Assembly: GCA_949775045.1 (NCBI GenBank)
Contig: OX459110.1
Coordinates: 10,797,741-10,861,740 of the forward strand
Reading direction: 5' to 3'
From: Metridium senile
Taxonomy: Eukaryota; Cnidaria; Anthozoa; Actiniaria; Metridiidae
Length of the DNA stretch: 64,000 bases
Numbering within the stretch: the stretch's first letter is position 1; every line of letters begins with the position of its first letter. Positions 9,483 through 21,786 of the stretch are shown in pieces. The notes below the pieces were generated by a model, which made no database searches, had not been told where the DNA came from, and saw nothing but the letters and a program-made list of their open reading frames with translations. Position numbers and translations under genes: made by a program.

Positions 9483-10806
9483 TCGATATCATGGTATAGG
9501 CAGAGTGATTGATACTATTTCTATCTTCATCAACATAATAGTAATTCGGTTATCAAACACCACTCTCCCCTCTTTGCCCTCCCCTCCCCCTATCGTCCCC
9601 AATACCAAAGAGCCGATACGCAGGCTACATCTCCACGTACTGTTGCGGTGAAAAAATTCTCAAAGTGCGGTGATGTAAATGCCTTCGGTGTGCGGTGTTT
9701 GTTTTTCAAAAGCTGCGGTGTACATGTGTGGTGAATTTTTAAAGCTGTGGTGTTCGTAGTGTTTGGTGAGAGATATTGTGATGCGGTGTTGTTGAAATTG
9801 GTTTTGCGTTGTTGAGGACCCCCCATTTCCCCCTCATTCATATCTGCAAACAGACGTTCCAGGCTTTTGCGTGAGGAGAATGGATTCTCACCCACTTTAA
9901 GGTTTGGAACGCCTCTTTGAAGGCTATACCTAACGTAAATAACAGACGCAGATGTTCACTATTCATTTATATTGATTCAAGCTAATTTCAAGAGTAAACA
10001 ATTTTAAAACTAAACATGAATAAACTTGTGTTTTAACATAAAACAACTAGAATACTACTTTCAGCGTCATTAGCTTTCAATTGCAATTTCAACAAAATGA
10101 AGTGATCTTTACAAATAATTAATTGGAATGCGTTCGGTGTATAAATTAAATACAAATACAAGGGGAAAATATCTCTATAAATACATCATATTTCCACGTT
10201 CTTTTCCTTTCACACTTTCCCAAAATTCTGAATCCTAGTTTGATTTATTATTTCATTGAAAAATTGCTTTAAAATATATATTTCTTATTTGAATCACTTC
10301 AATTTTTTAGTAATTGAAATAAGACAATAAATGTAATTGTGCAGTAATTAATATGTTCTTGTTGAATAAAACTTGCCAGATTTTAAATGTTTTGTATAAA
10401 TATTGAAGACGAAAACATTTGTAGATTGATTTCTTTTATTACAAAATATTTAAAAACAAAATGCTTAGTTCAGTGTTTTGAGTGCATTCATCTAGATGTT
10501 TTAATTGCTAAGACAAACCCACTTCATCTCTATTAGCTTGGTGATTCTCTTTTTGTTTGTTCTGACAAGGGCTGATCACTAGTTTTAGAGAAGGGCCCTC
10601 TATAAGAACATGCATTTGACTAAACTCGCGCGTAATACACCTAGCCTCCTCCGCAGGCATCTCTTAGGCAGAAAAAACACGTCGCGGGCTTCCTGTGACA
10701 TATGGCTCGTAACCAGGCTTCGCCGTCCTCGAATTTTCAACACAGGAACCCCAAAATCACGAAAATCTCTCTCGGACTCAGGAGTTGCCTGCGGAGGAGG
10801 CTATAA
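9483..10806. other. Intergenic, no gene seen; tgcggtg-rich patch at 9640-9800
   Basis: Between 9640 and 9800 the words tgcggtg, tgtggtg and ttggtg recur irregularly every 15-40 bases, which looks like a decayed short tandem repeat. The rest (9900-10600) is plain AT-rich sequence. At 10735-10760 aacacaggaaccccaaaatc matches 14877-14896, a dispersed repeat fragment. Confidence 0.5.
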
Positions 10807-10975
10807 TACACCTAATTGCAAGAATGTTGTCACATGAAAAAAGAACATTAGTAATTTAGTAAGAAAGGAATAACAAAAGAAAGAGTTCAACTTGAGTAAT
10901 CTTCTTTTGTCTTTTAATTAATTCCTTTCCCACTAAATTACAAAAGTCAGGACAACGTTCTTGTAACTAGGTGTA
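10807..10975. mobile_element. Palindromic TA-flanked MITE (acacctaattgcaa family, copy 1)
   Basis: TA-cacctaattgcaagaatgtt... ends in inverted form at ...aacgttcttgtaactaggtg-TA. Nearly the whole element folds back on itself. Two further copies are at 62683-62846 and 63070-63237. This one is the most diverged. Confidence 0.85.
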
Positions 10976-11213
10976 CATGGATGGCTGAAATTATCATATT
11001 GTTTGAAAATTGAAGACTTTTCTTTTCATATATAGACGTTTTTTTATTAGCATTGAATTAACATATAATTTTTTTCTATATTATTATAACTTTATTATAT
11101 ATCTATATATATTGTACATATGTCTAATTAATTTTATATAGTTTTTAGTTCTAATAATTATTGTTAAGCCGCTCTTGCTCAATTCGTTTTGTATAAAGCG
11201 CTGTATAAATTAT

Positions 11214-11345
11214 TACAGTGGTACCTCTAAGTGGCCGCTTAATAGAGGTTGGCCGCTGAATAGAGGTATAGAATAGGAATAGATTTGGGACTTTTTATTG
11301 TGGCCGCCTAATAGAGGGTGACCGCTTAATGGTGCTACCACTGTA
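11214..11345. mobile_element. TA-flanked MITE (cagtggtacctct type) nested in a retroelement tail
   Basis: TA-cagtggtacctctaagtggc...gtgctaccactg-TA, 132 bp, with internal repeats ggccgcttaatagagg. The left flank gcgctgtataaatta and right flank cgtgtaattattattatt reconstruct a continuous retroelement-type 3' tail, so the MITE landed inside an older insertion (about 11050-11400). Confidence 0.88.
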
Positions 11346-11591
11346 CGTGTAATTATTATTATTAAATTATTATTAATATAAAGAGCCAATAGAGACCAAT
11401 GTCTGCTATTACTAGTAATTAAAAGTTGTTTTTTGTCGAGGACGTGATTTCTATCACGATTCAGCACCACAGCACCACCATTCAGTTTGCTATCATTCAA
11501 AATGAAAGCTTTTCAAGAGAGTTTCAAGTACGTCAGCTTAAAGAATTCCTGTTTACTGAAGCGGCATCATCACGAGCATCCCTATCAGTTA

Positions 11592-11864
11592 TACACCTAA
11601 TTCAAAAAAGGTTGACGGGCCGAACGGCGATTGGCGATTGGTGATTGGCGATTGCGGGACTGTGGATAATACGAATTTCTTCTTATTCTATTCTAAATTA
11701 CCCAAACATCGTTAAGCGATGACCTTAAATTAGATGGATGTCTCGAAGGTTTCGCTGAACGGTGGACGCATTGTTTGGGTAATTTAGAAACGAATAAGAA
11801 GGAATTCATATTAACCATCACCAATCGCTGTTCGCCCCGTCAACCTTTTTTTGAATTAGGTGTA
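11592..11864. mobile_element. TA-flanked MITE, 273 bp (cacctaattcaaaaa family)
   Basis: TA-cacctaattcaaaaaaggttg...caacctttttttgaattaggtg-TA. Sub-terminal gccgaacggcgattggcgat is also inverted at the other end. The interior holds a second inverted motif (ctaaattacccaaacatcgt ... cattgtttgggtaatttag) that recurs at 23035-23165. Confidence 0.9.
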
Positions 11865-12239
11865 TATATATGTAGATGAGGCATGATCGTCCGGGGTGGT
11901 GTAGTCTTGAGAAAGACTGATGGTGTTGTTGTCTGACGTTTTTTTATATCTTTGAGACATTTTGCTCATTTTTGCAATGCAAGTTCTCTAAGAATTCTCT
12001 ATAAATGTCGATGCCGGAGATCCTATTTTACTGGGATATATACCTTTGCACGGTTCTCATCGAGTAACCTCGGTCTCGATAGCGTGCGATATATTTTTAA
12101 ATTTTGAAGTGTTTCAATTGTTTGATAATGTGTACATTCCTTAAATTGCCGCGAGCTGTAGTCAAATTGTAAAAAAAATATAGAATTTACGCTATCGACG
12201 TTATGGACGAGAAAAGGTCTGTTGTTACGGCTATATTTT

Positions 12240-12640
12240 CTAGTGCAAAATAAAACTCATATATTCATCAGTTTCTCTATCATATAATTATTGGTAAATC
12301 CAAAAGCATCGATATATAGATCACCAATCTACAATCATGTGCAAAATACTTTGGGACATTATCTGGTTTTTACATGAAAAATATATTTCAACATCATTTT
12401 TCCGTTTCCGCCTCTCCGGAGGCCGGAAAGGGCCGGAGCGGGGTAAGAATGGACCCTATTTCAGTAGTAATACTGGGAGGCGCCATGTTGTTAGGGTTTA
12501 AAAGTCACTCTGATATCTAAAACACAAAAAATGAATCCTAACTATAATTTGTCAACATTCTAGATGCTGTAAGACAATTTGGGGGTCAAATGGACCCTAA
12601 GGCCATAAACCGTACCCTAACCAGCGCCAAGTACGCACAC
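12240..12640. repeat. Patchwork of dispersed repeats between MITE and gene C
   Basis: tttctctatcatataatt...gatatatagatcaccaatct matches 17075-17135. 12336-12415 matches intron 1 of gene A. 12440-12560 (gaatggaccctatttcagta, aggcgccatgttgtta) matches 17250-17330. These are duplicated debris with a piece of ApeC exon 3 end (agatcaccaatct); there is no intact gene. Confidence 0.6.
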
Positions 12641-12743
12641 GTATAGTAAATATATGGTAGTACCCTACCCTCCCCCCTCCCGGGCATACTGCCCACGTAA
12701 TAGTGTAAATAATCACCTTCTAGGTATCTAGTTTTTCAACAGT

Positions 12744-12749
12744 TTTATT
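12744..12749 (-). terminator. Poly(A) signal AATAAA of gene C
   Basis: TTTATT on the plus strand, 63 bp beyond the stop of gene C. The same context (gttttattgaacaaaacgac) occurs after genes D (15252-15257) and E (18122-18127). Confidence 0.75.
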
Positions 12750-12811
12750 GAACAAAACGACACGATTGATTACACATTCACAATGTATCGATAAACCTAT
12801 CGGTTTTGTTC

Positions 12812-13853
<1,042 letters not shown>

Positions 13854-13966
13854 CGGTATCAGTGATCAAATGCTCTTTCTCCGTACAATCAATGCAAGCG
13901 TTCGAAATCTGTTTTTTCAGTAGTTAACCTGGCAGCTACACTGTGCATATACCGTGTTTTCTTCGC

Positions 13967-13974
13967 TTTTTATA
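13967..13974 (-). promoter_or_regulatory. TATA box of gene C
   Basis: ggTATAAAAAg on the minus strand, ~115 bp upstream of the ATG. Equivalent elements precede D (TATAACAAAA, 16891-16900) and E (TATAAATA, 20004-20011) at matching places in an aligned 5' flank. Confidence 0.65.
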
Positions 13975-14223
13975 CCAATGCGTGTCATCCACTCGCTTGT
14001 AGCTGTCTGTCAAACTTGATAAGGCCATTAAATACTTATTTCGATATTAAAAAGCCCCAATATTTGTATAAGAAAAGCACTCAAAAAGTCGAGACAATCA
14101 TTCTGTGTCAATTCATACCAATCGATGCGCTTAAAATTTTTATATAAACGTTTCGGGCTCGAGTTATTAATTTATTTGCCTATTGATGGTGTAAATTATC
14201 GAATCCTAGCATAAAGCCTGGTT

Positions 14224-14463
14224 TTCACTAGCGACGCAACGCAAGCGCAAACGGAAGCACAAGCATGTGAAAACGAGACGTGAGTAAGCGCAAGCGCAAA
14301 CACACTCTTTACTAGTGCCACGCGTAAGCGCAAACGCAAGAAAAAAGGAACATTTTTGATATCTTGCCCTTGCGTTATCACTGCGTCAAACGGTTTTCAC
14401 GACGAAATAAAAGGTATCTTGCGCTTGCGCTTGTGTTTGCGCTTGTGTTGCGTCGCTAGTGAA
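14224..14463. mobile_element. MITE with cactagcgacgcaa TIRs
   Basis: ttcactagcgacgcaacgca at the left is mirrored by tgtgttgcgtcgctagtgaa at the right (240 bp). The interior is built of gcgcaagcgcaaac words in both orientations. Target-site duplication is unclear. Confidence 0.82.
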
Positions 14464-15039
14464 TAATAACATAATGCATCCAAGAAAGGTAATTTAAACT
14501 TGTAACGACAATTAAACGTCTTTTTATTTATTTGATTCGTTTCTATTTTATTAATGCTGCTCTAACTTTCATTATTCATATATTAAGTGATTAGTACTAC
14601 TTTACTTTAATTTAATATTGCATATATAACTTGAATTAGAACATTTTAAAGTTTTCATACATACTTTAATTAATTTCTAGTGATATTTATCTATATAGTT
14701 TGGCATTTACAATAAGACAGTTATCAAAGAGTAAAGATGGTCGCTTTTACACCGTGAAAATAGCCCGAAAGACAGACGATCTTTTGATCGGAGTTCCTGT
14801 TTTATTTACTGCCCGCGAGAAATATGGGGCCAAGCTTCCTTTAACTCGGTTCCATTTATCGCTCGATGCAATACAAAACACAGGAACCCCAAAATCCAGA
14901 AAAACGCCTGTTCTCCATGCACCGTAAATGAGTACTGCTTATACTGATGCTTTTGACTCCTTCGTCACATACTAGTGTTTTTATACATATACTTATTAAT
15001 AAAGGCCGCATATATTCATCAATCAATGACATATAATAC

Positions 15040-15121
15040 AGTAAAAACCCGCATATAACTGGAACCTAGGTTTTTTTCAAGGTCGCCTCCATAGGTTCTT
15101 ATATAAATGGCTCTTACTGTG
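15040..15121. mobile_element. Short inverted-repeat element (acagtaaaaacccgcatataa)
   Basis: The left end acagtaaaaacccgcatata and gaaccta are mirrored, imperfectly, by ataggttcttatataaatgg ... cttactgt. It is a small decayed MITE. Confidence 0.55.
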
Positions 15122-15251
15122 AATTTAGAGTTGTTCTGAGGGATCCTGTTAGACAATTTTTTTTAGTACCCTTCCCTCCCCCCTCCCGGGCATACTGCCC
15201 ACGTATAATAGTGTAAATAATAACCTTCTAGGTATCTAGTTTTTCATCAGT

Positions 15252-15257
15252 TTTATT
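15252..15257 (-). terminator. Poly(A) signal AATAAA of gene D
   Basis: 63 bp beyond the gene D stop, at the same place as in C and E. Confidence 0.75.
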
Positions 15258-15319
15258 GAACAAAACGACACGATTAGTTACACATTCACAATGTATCAAT
15301 AAACCTATAGGTTTTGTTT

Positions 15320-16778
15320 TTATTTGCAACAAGCGGTGATGTATAGATCACCAACCCAGTTACCATACTGCCCACAGCGTCCATGACATTGGATCTTGCT
15401 GCTACCAAACGTAACTGGTGTGATATAGGCTGCCGTATGGCTGTACATATTCAATGCAACTAGGTGGCCAGAATGGCGGGTAAAGCCTGCTGGACATTTA
15501 CCATTGGCCAGTATACAGTAGCTTCCTGCGGGCCATTTTCCTAGAAACACACGGTGTATATTATAGACGTCGTTATTAATATCATTACTATATCATCATC
15601 ACCAATATTATGTTCATCGTCACCAACATCAACTCTTCCTCCTCCATCTCCTGCTCCTCCTGCTCCTCCTGCTCCTCCTGCTCCTCCTGCTCCTCCTGCT
15701 CCTCCTGCTCCTCCTGCTCCTCCTGCTCCTCCTGCTCCTCCTGCTCCTCCTGCTCCTCTTGCTCCTCCTCCTGCTCCTGCTCCCCTTGCTCCTGTTCCTT
15801 CTTCTCCTCGTCCTGTTCCTCCTTCTCCTCCTCCTCTTCCTCACCATTACCATTATACCACTATTACCATTATACATATGGTGTACATACCAATGGACTG
15901 CTTAGCCTTCTGTAGTTCTTGTTCTGTGGTCTGTAGTCTCTGCTCTACTTTCTTTAATATGTTTTCTTGTGCCTGGAGGTAGGTAGCCAGGGCAGGAAGA
16001 CAGTTTGGGACGCTAACCTGAAGATCCATGAAATATAGCATCAACTAATTAAATTTAGGTTATTAGATAACGTATTTCAAAACGGAAAGAAATTATATGA
16101 CCTTATAGGCATACACCTAATTCAAAACGGTTGTATAAAGCGATAGTATATTTATTGTATAAATTAGGGTTTTTCGATTTAGCGACTTTGGTACTAATTA
16201 AGTATACCAGATACTAATTAGCATACGTGTTTTATTTTTAACCGTTATTAGAATTTCTAGAAGTTGCATGTGTTCAAAATATTACATCTTCCGAGTAAGA
16301 ATAAATAAAAATAAGAACAATATTGCAGAAATAATGACAAATTAACACTGGTATTATCATCGGGCACTATTAGTGCCAAATCTGCCTTTGTGTCGTTAAA
16401 TCGGAAAACCCTATTATGACCTTATAGGCATACACCTAATTCAAAATGGTTGTCCAAGCCGATAGTTCATTCCAAGGCTAAACAAATAGTTATAAGCATT
16501 AATTAGATTCAAAAGTAAAAAGTTTAGTTTCAGACTTAGATATCAGCCCGTCAACCTTTAGTGAATCACAGATACATGGAGAAAATGCCCTTGGTGGGAC
16601 TTGACGGTTTCGGCTTTCTAGTCCGATGTGCTAACCACTACACCACAAGGACTTTAGAGTAACAGATATCAGTAAGGTGGAGTAGATATTGAACTGAACA
16701 TACCTGGTTAGCTCGTACTCGCGCACCTAATACACCCAATAGACACAACACGGCAACAAAGAACATCTTCATGTTCAT
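15320..16778 (-). CDS. Secreted half-ApeC (apextrin C-terminal-like) protein, gene D
   Basis: Exons 16704-16778, 15891-16017 and 15320-15540, with the same lengths and phases as gene C, give 140 aa. The signal peptide is [20 protein letters not shown]. The coiled coil follows VSVPNCLPALATYLQAQE (KKVEQRLQTTEQELQKAK). The Cys module runs GKWPAGSYCILANGKCPAGF to YITACCK with all six module cysteines. It is about as close to C as to E, so these are recent tandem duplicates. Intron 2 contains a long CTCCTG repeat. Intron 1 (16018-16703) holds two solo MITE-end fragments and a tRNA-derived SINE. The TATA element is weaker (TATAACAAAA). Function is inferred as for the other members. Confidence 0.87.
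15636..15842. repeat. (CTCCTG)n and related polypyrimidine repeat in intron 2 of gene D
   Basis: About 20 copies of a 6-bp unit, then degenerate ctcctcctg/ttcctc. Pro-Ala, Ser-Cys and Arg-Arg-Ser open frames through it (15554-15982) lie in the intron and are artefacts. Confidence 0.96.
16110..16480. repeat. Two solo copies of the acacctaattcaaaa MITE end
   Basis: ccttataggcatacacctaa ttcaaaacggttgt at about 16100-16135 and its near copy at 16420-16455 (accttataggcatacaccta) are direct repeats ~320 bp apart in intron 1 of gene D. They resemble the unit of the 2512-2775 array. Confidence 0.7.
16565..16655 (-). mobile_element. tRNA-derived SINE head (tRNA-like, defective)
   Basis: On the minus strand gtccttgtggtgtagtggtt is followed by agcacatcggact. 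The acceptor stem (gtccttg/caagggc) pairs over 7 bp, the D stem (gtgt/gcac) pairs, and the anticodon stem mostly pairs (tcgg/ccga). The T-arm lacks about five bases, leaving caagtcccacc without its 5' strand. This is a tRNA-type pol III head of a SINE rather than a working tRNA. It lies inside intron 1 of gene D, in sense orientation. Confidence 0.65.
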
Positions 16779-16890
16779 CGGTACGATCAAATGCTCTCTT
16801 CTAAACTTCGTACAATCAATGCAAGCGTTCGAAATCTGTTTTCTCAGTTGTGAACCTGTTAGCTACAATGTGCAAATAAGATTTCTGTTC

Positions 16891-16900
16891 TTTTGTTATA
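16891..16900 (-). promoter_or_regulatory. TATA-like element of gene D
   Basis: TATAACAAAA on the minus strand, 113 bp upstream of the ATG, aligned with the TATA boxes of C and E. Confidence 0.5.
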
Positions 16901-17029
16901 CTCGTGCATTGTCATCTATTCATGGACTTGTAGCTGTCTGTCAAACTTGATAAAGTCACCAAAGTAAAATACATATTTGGAAACCGGGATATTTGTATAA
17001 GAGAATCATTCAAATAGCCAAGAGCGCTA

Positions 17030-17345
17030 GCTGTACTTCGCTTCGCCATATTGGCATTCGGTCTATAATTATTTTCTCTATCATATAACCATTGGTAAAT
17101 TATTCCAAAAGCACCGATATATACAGATCACCAATCTAGTTGCCATACTGCCCAGGGGAGGGAGCGGGATACTCGCCCTGGTTTTGGAAAGGAATTGCTG
17201 CCAGAGGTCTAAAATTTCGTACCCTATATTTAAGCAGTTAAATCGAAAGAATGGACCCAATTTCAGTAGTATTACTTCGAGGCGCTTTATTGCAAAAGTT
17301 TTTTTTTTTTTTTAAATCACCCCTATATCTAAGCCACACAAAATT
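17030..17345. repeat. Truncated duplicate including the tail of ApeC exon 3
   Basis: gatcaccaatctagttgcca and tactgccca correspond to the end of exon 3 of C/D/E (atcaccaacccagttaccat) and then break off at an unrelated ggggagggagcggg. The piece is a relic of another duplication. The remainder matches 12430-12560. Confidence 0.6.
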
Positions 17346-18121
17346 AAGGCCATTAACGACATTGGTTACAGTTATTCTTTGTCATAAATTCAGTAAGCAT
17401 ACATAGTCTTATTCTCTGTTATATATTTTTTATAAGCTAAAAACTGATATATACTTTGTCTAGCGATTAAACTAGTAAACAGTGTTTCAGAAGTACGTAT
17501 CAGAAATACCGCATGCAATCTTGAAAACAATGCCATAACTATATATGGTATTGTAGGTGAGAATTAACAAAAGACTTTGTTAAGCGCGCGAGATTTGAAC
17601 TTGATTCGATTTGAACAGGTTGAGATTTCAACAGAACAATAGGCATATCTTTGATACGATCACAGCCGAGGACAATGGGTGAACACTTGACTTTTTTCAT
17701 ATTTTTTATTATTTTCTGAACCTTCTACTGCTACAAAACCTATAAAAATCAATCAGTGAGTTCAACTACACTGAGTGTTCATAATAAATCTTATTTCTAA
17801 TCTATTCGCTCAAGGGATGTGGGTTAAAATAAATTAGCCAAAAAACTTAAAAGTGTTAACGTTTCAAGCGTCTTCGCAGACACTGTAATATGCGTAAATA
17901 GTGTACCGTTTGCAATTTATTGATTAATCTCCCACAATTCCTAACGGTCTCGGATCAACCATTTCCAGACGATCAACGTTCATTGAAATAGGTGTATAAT
18001 TATCATGTTTTTTTCGATGTCTCTAGTAGGTATATTGTAGTACCCTACCCTCCCCTCCGGGGCAAACTGCCCACGAAATATTGCAAATAATCACTTTTTA
18101 GGTATCTAGTTTTTCATCAGT

Positions 18122-18127
18122 TTTATT
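18122..18127 (-). terminator. Poly(A) signal AATAAA of gene E
   Basis: 63 bp beyond the gene E stop, same context as C and D. Confidence 0.75.
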
Positions 18128-18189
18128 GAACAAAACGACACGATTGATTACACATTAACAAAGTATCGATAAACCTTTCGGTTTTGTTC

Positions 18190-19858
18190 TTATTTGCAAC
18201 AAGCGGTGATGTATAGATCACCAACCCAGTGACCATACTGCCCACAGCGTCCATGACATTGGATTCTGCTGCTACCAAACGTTACTGGTGTGATATACGT
18301 TGGTGTATGGCTGTACATATTCAATGCAAGCATGTGACCAGAATGGCGGGTAAAGCCTGCTGGACATTTACCGCTGGCCAGTATACAGTAGCTTCCTGCG
18401 GGCCATTTTCCTACAGCTGAGAAGTATGGGTTGTATATTAGTCATTCTCTGTCTTCGTTGTTAACATCATGATCATCCTTATCATATCGTTATCATCATG
18501 TGATCATAATCAGCATCATTACCACTACCATCATCATCGTCACCACAATTCTTATCACCATCATCATTATCATCATCGTCATCATCACCTCCATCATCAT
18601 CGTCACTACAACCGTTATCACCACCACCACCATCATCACAATCTAATTATCATCATCGTCACTACAACCGTTATCACCACCACCACCATCATCCCAATCT
18701 AATTATCATCATCGTCACTACAATCGTCATCACCACCACCACCATCACAATCTAGTTATCATCATCGTCACTACAATCGTTATCACTATCATCACAATCT
18801 AGTTATCATCATCGTCACTACAATCGTTATCACTATCATCACAATCTAATTATCATCATCGTCACTACAATCGTTATCACCATCATCACAATCTAATTAT
18901 CATCATCGTCACTACAATCGTTATCGATCACTACCACCATCATCCCAATCTAATTATCATCATTGTCACTACAATCGTTATCACCACCACCACCATCATC
19001 ACAATCTAATTATCATCATCGTCACTACAATCGTTATCACCACCACCACCATCATCCCAATCTAATTATCATTATCATCACTACAATCGTTATCACCACC
19101 ACCACCATCATCCCAATCTAATTATCATCATCGTCACTACAATCGTCATCACCACCACCACCATCATCCCAATCTAATTATCATCATCGTCACTACAATC
19201 GTTATCACCACCACCACCATCATCACAATCTAATTATCATCATCGTCACTACAATCGTCATCACCACCACCACCATCATCCCAATCTAATTATCATCATC
19301 GTCACTACAATCGTTATCACTATCATCATATCATCATCGTCACCACCATGCATCGAATCATCATCATCATCATGCCATATATCAGGCATTATTATTAAAC
19401 ATGTTACAGCCTGTACATACCAATGGACTGCTTAGCTTTCTGTAGTTCTTTTTCTGTGGTCTGTAGTCTCTGTTCTACTTTATTCAGCACGTTTTCTTGT
19501 GCCTGGAGATAAAGAGCCAGGGCAGGAAGACACGTCGGGGCTTTTACCTGAAAATCCATGAAGTAGAGCATCAAGTGAATAAGGTTATTAGTTTACGCTT
19601 ATTCCAAAAAGGTTGTAAAAAGTGATAGGTCTTAACACCAAATTCATGAAAGTTATTAACGGTGAATAATTATATAAGCATTAATCAAGTTAAAAAGATT
19701 CACATTAATTTATCACCACGTCAATATTTTGTGAACAGGTATATTTATGAGTAAGGTGAAGCAGATATTGTAAAACTTACATGTTTAAAGCTCGGCTGCA
19801 TTGATCGTGCACCTAACACACCCAATAGACACAACAGGGCAACAAAGAAGACCTTCAT
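18190..19858 (-). CDS. Secreted half-ApeC (apextrin C-terminal-like) protein, gene E
   Basis: Exons 19781-19858, 19421-19547 and 18190-18410, phases 0 and 1, give 141 aa. The signal peptide is [18 protein letters not shown], then a diverged exon 1 end (SMQPSFKH). In C and D the frame opens two codons earlier with MNMK; here that first ATG is ACG, so the second Met is the start. Exon 2 is VKAPTCLPALALYLQAQE plus the coiled coil NKVEQRLQTTEKELQKAK. Exon 3 is GKWPAGSYCILASGKCPAGF ... YITACCK with six cysteines. A strong TATA box (20004-20011) and a 31-bp triplicated motif lie in the 5' flank. Intron 2 (18411-19420) is almost all minisatellite. Probably secreted; role inferred as for the others. 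Confidence 0.87.
18470..19375. repeat. ~57-bp minisatellite (tcatcatcgtcactacaatc type) filling intron 2 of gene E
   Basis: About 13 units of aattatcatcatcgtcacta + caatcgttatcaccaccacc + accatcatcccaatct, each with small changes. It is preceded by looser ATC/ACC triplets and followed by atcatcatcatcatgcc. This is a more complex repeat than in the other paralogues. Confidence 0.95.
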
Positions 19859-19867
19859 GTTCGTCGG

Positions 19868-19950
19868 TACGATCAAACGTTCGAAATCTCTTTTCTTAGT
19901 ACGATTAAACGTTCGAAATCTCTTTTCTCAGTACGATTAAACGTTCGTTG
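19868..19950 (-). repeat. 31-bp triplicated motif in the 5' leader of gene E
   Basis: gtacgattaaacgttcgaaa + tctcttttctca occurs three times (starts ~19868, 19899, 19930); C and D have it once. It lies between the TATA box and the ATG, so it lengthens the leader by about 60 bases. Confidence 0.8.
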
Positions 19951-20003
19951 TCTTTTCAGTAGTAAAGCTGGTGCTGCACTGTTCAAATGCCGTTTCTCTG
20001 TTA

Positions 20004-20011
20004 TATTTATA
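20004..20011 (-). promoter_or_regulatory. TATA box of gene E
   Basis: ggTATAAATAtaac on the minus strand, ~146 bp upstream of the ATG. The extra distance relative to C and D comes from the 31-bp repeats. Confidence 0.65.
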
Positions 20012-20329
20012 CCCATGTTAGTTGTAACTATCATTAGCAAAGCACTCAGAAAATCACGAGCGTTGTACTTCGCTTCGCTTCAAATCACAGGCAGCCCAAG
20101 CGAATAGCCACAGGAATAAGGCACTATATGGTCAATTTTGAACATGTCAGTTTTCGATGTTTCGACAGTAACAGTTTCCTATAAGACAACTTAAAACAGT
20201 AAATAAAACTAAGGTGCCCGACCGGGGGTGGAGGGAGTTGGGAGACCTGGGGGGAGGACCCGGGTAGTAAAAGTATCAAGAATTCTCGTCAGGAATTGTT
20301 AAATCGAATTCAAAACAGAATTCAAAAAC

Positions 20330-21720
20330 TTTTCGTGTTCCTGTGCATGCACGATTGCTTCAACATCCTTGGCTCTAAATTTAGATAAAGAACGCACTTT
20401 TTCCCTATTTTCTCTTAATATGCTTGTACTTTTACTCTGAAGTGGATAAAGTCGTTAGGGACGGACCGTTTTTCACGGATGGGCTGGTACATTTCTGCGC
20501 ATGTTTCAATAATTAAAGCTTACGACTTCTATGAACAGTTTTATTTTTATATAACGTGTTAAAAACACTGCAAGATAAAAATCAGATTATTTTTAAAACT
20601 TTGGGGCGATATATGGTGATAGTTAAAAAACTCGTCCCAGTCCTCACGGAAAAGCCTTCTTTTGACTCGGTGCAGGTTTTACAAAATATCTCGCCAACGA
20701 GAATGGGGACCGCCATTTTTTATTTTAGATATTGATGTAGAAGGGTGTTAAGAACATCCACACAGGAAGTGTGACAAAAATGTCGTTGTTGAGCATATAG
20801 AATTCAAAATTGACCAAGCCAACTACTTGTAGTTTTACTCTGAAGTGGATAAAGTCATTAGGGACGGACCGTTAAGTATTTGATGGATGGGTTGGTACAT
20901 TTCTGCGCATGTTTCAATAATTAAAGCTTACGACTTCTATGAACAGTTCTATTCCTATTACTTGTTAAAAAAACATTGCAATTAAGATAAAAATCCGATT
21001 GTTTTTAAAACTTTGGGGCGATATATGGTGATAATTCAAAAACTCGTCTCAGTCCTCTCACGGAAAAGCCTTCTCTTGCCTCGGTGTTTTACAAAATATC
21101 GCGCCAAGGATGAGGACCGATATTTTTTATTTCAGATATTAATGTAGATATTGATGTAGGGTATTGAGCATCCACACAGGAAGTGTGACAAAAATGTCGT
21201 TGTGGAACATATATATAGAATTCAAAATTGACCAAGCCAACTCTAAATTCAAATAAATATGGCATATCAAGTGGCTTTCAGAAAAGACCTCACTAAATCA
21301 AAAATAATTAAACGAACGTTCTTTTTCCCTATCATTCTCTATATATACTTGTAGTTTTACTCTGAAGTGGATAAAGTCGTTAGGGACGGACCGTTAGGTA
21401 TTTGGCGGATGAGTTGGTACATTTCTGTGCATGTTTCAATACTGATTACAGCTTACGATTTTTATGAACAGTTTTATTCCTATTACGTGTTAATTAAGAT
21501 AAAAATCCGATTGTTTTAATTTTAAAACTTTGGGGCGATATATATGGTGATAATTCAAAAACTCATCTCAGTCCTCTCACGGAAAAGCCTTCTTTTGACT
21601 CGGTAGTGTTTTACAAAATGTCTCGCGAACAAAAATTTGGACCAACATTTTTTATTTTAGATATTGGTGTAGAAGGGTGTTCAACATCCACACAGGAAAG
21701 TGTGACAAAAAAAAATTGCG
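20330..21720. repeat. Long-unit tandem repeat, three diverged copies of ~400-520 bp
   Basis: tttactctgaagtggataaa starts at 20431, 20833 and 21355. Each is followed by gtgttagggacggaccgtt-type sequence, catttctgcgcatgtttcaa, aaaactttggggcgatatat and cacacaggaagtgtgacaaa. Frames are broken in all copies. This is non-coding duplicated sequence. Confidence 0.88.
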
Positions 21721-21786
21721 GAAGATGTATTTTTAACAGCAAAAACTGTAAGAAGGGTCAAATTCAGAACGACTTTTTGAGCGCAT

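Noticed and set aside
15554..15982. Pro-Ala-Pro rich protein
   Set aside because: CTCCTG microsatellite in intron 2 of gene D; the antisense Arg-Ser frame is equally open.
16565..16655. Functional tRNA gene
   Set aside because: The T-arm is incomplete and the anticodon stem has a mismatch; it is a SINE head or pseudogene.
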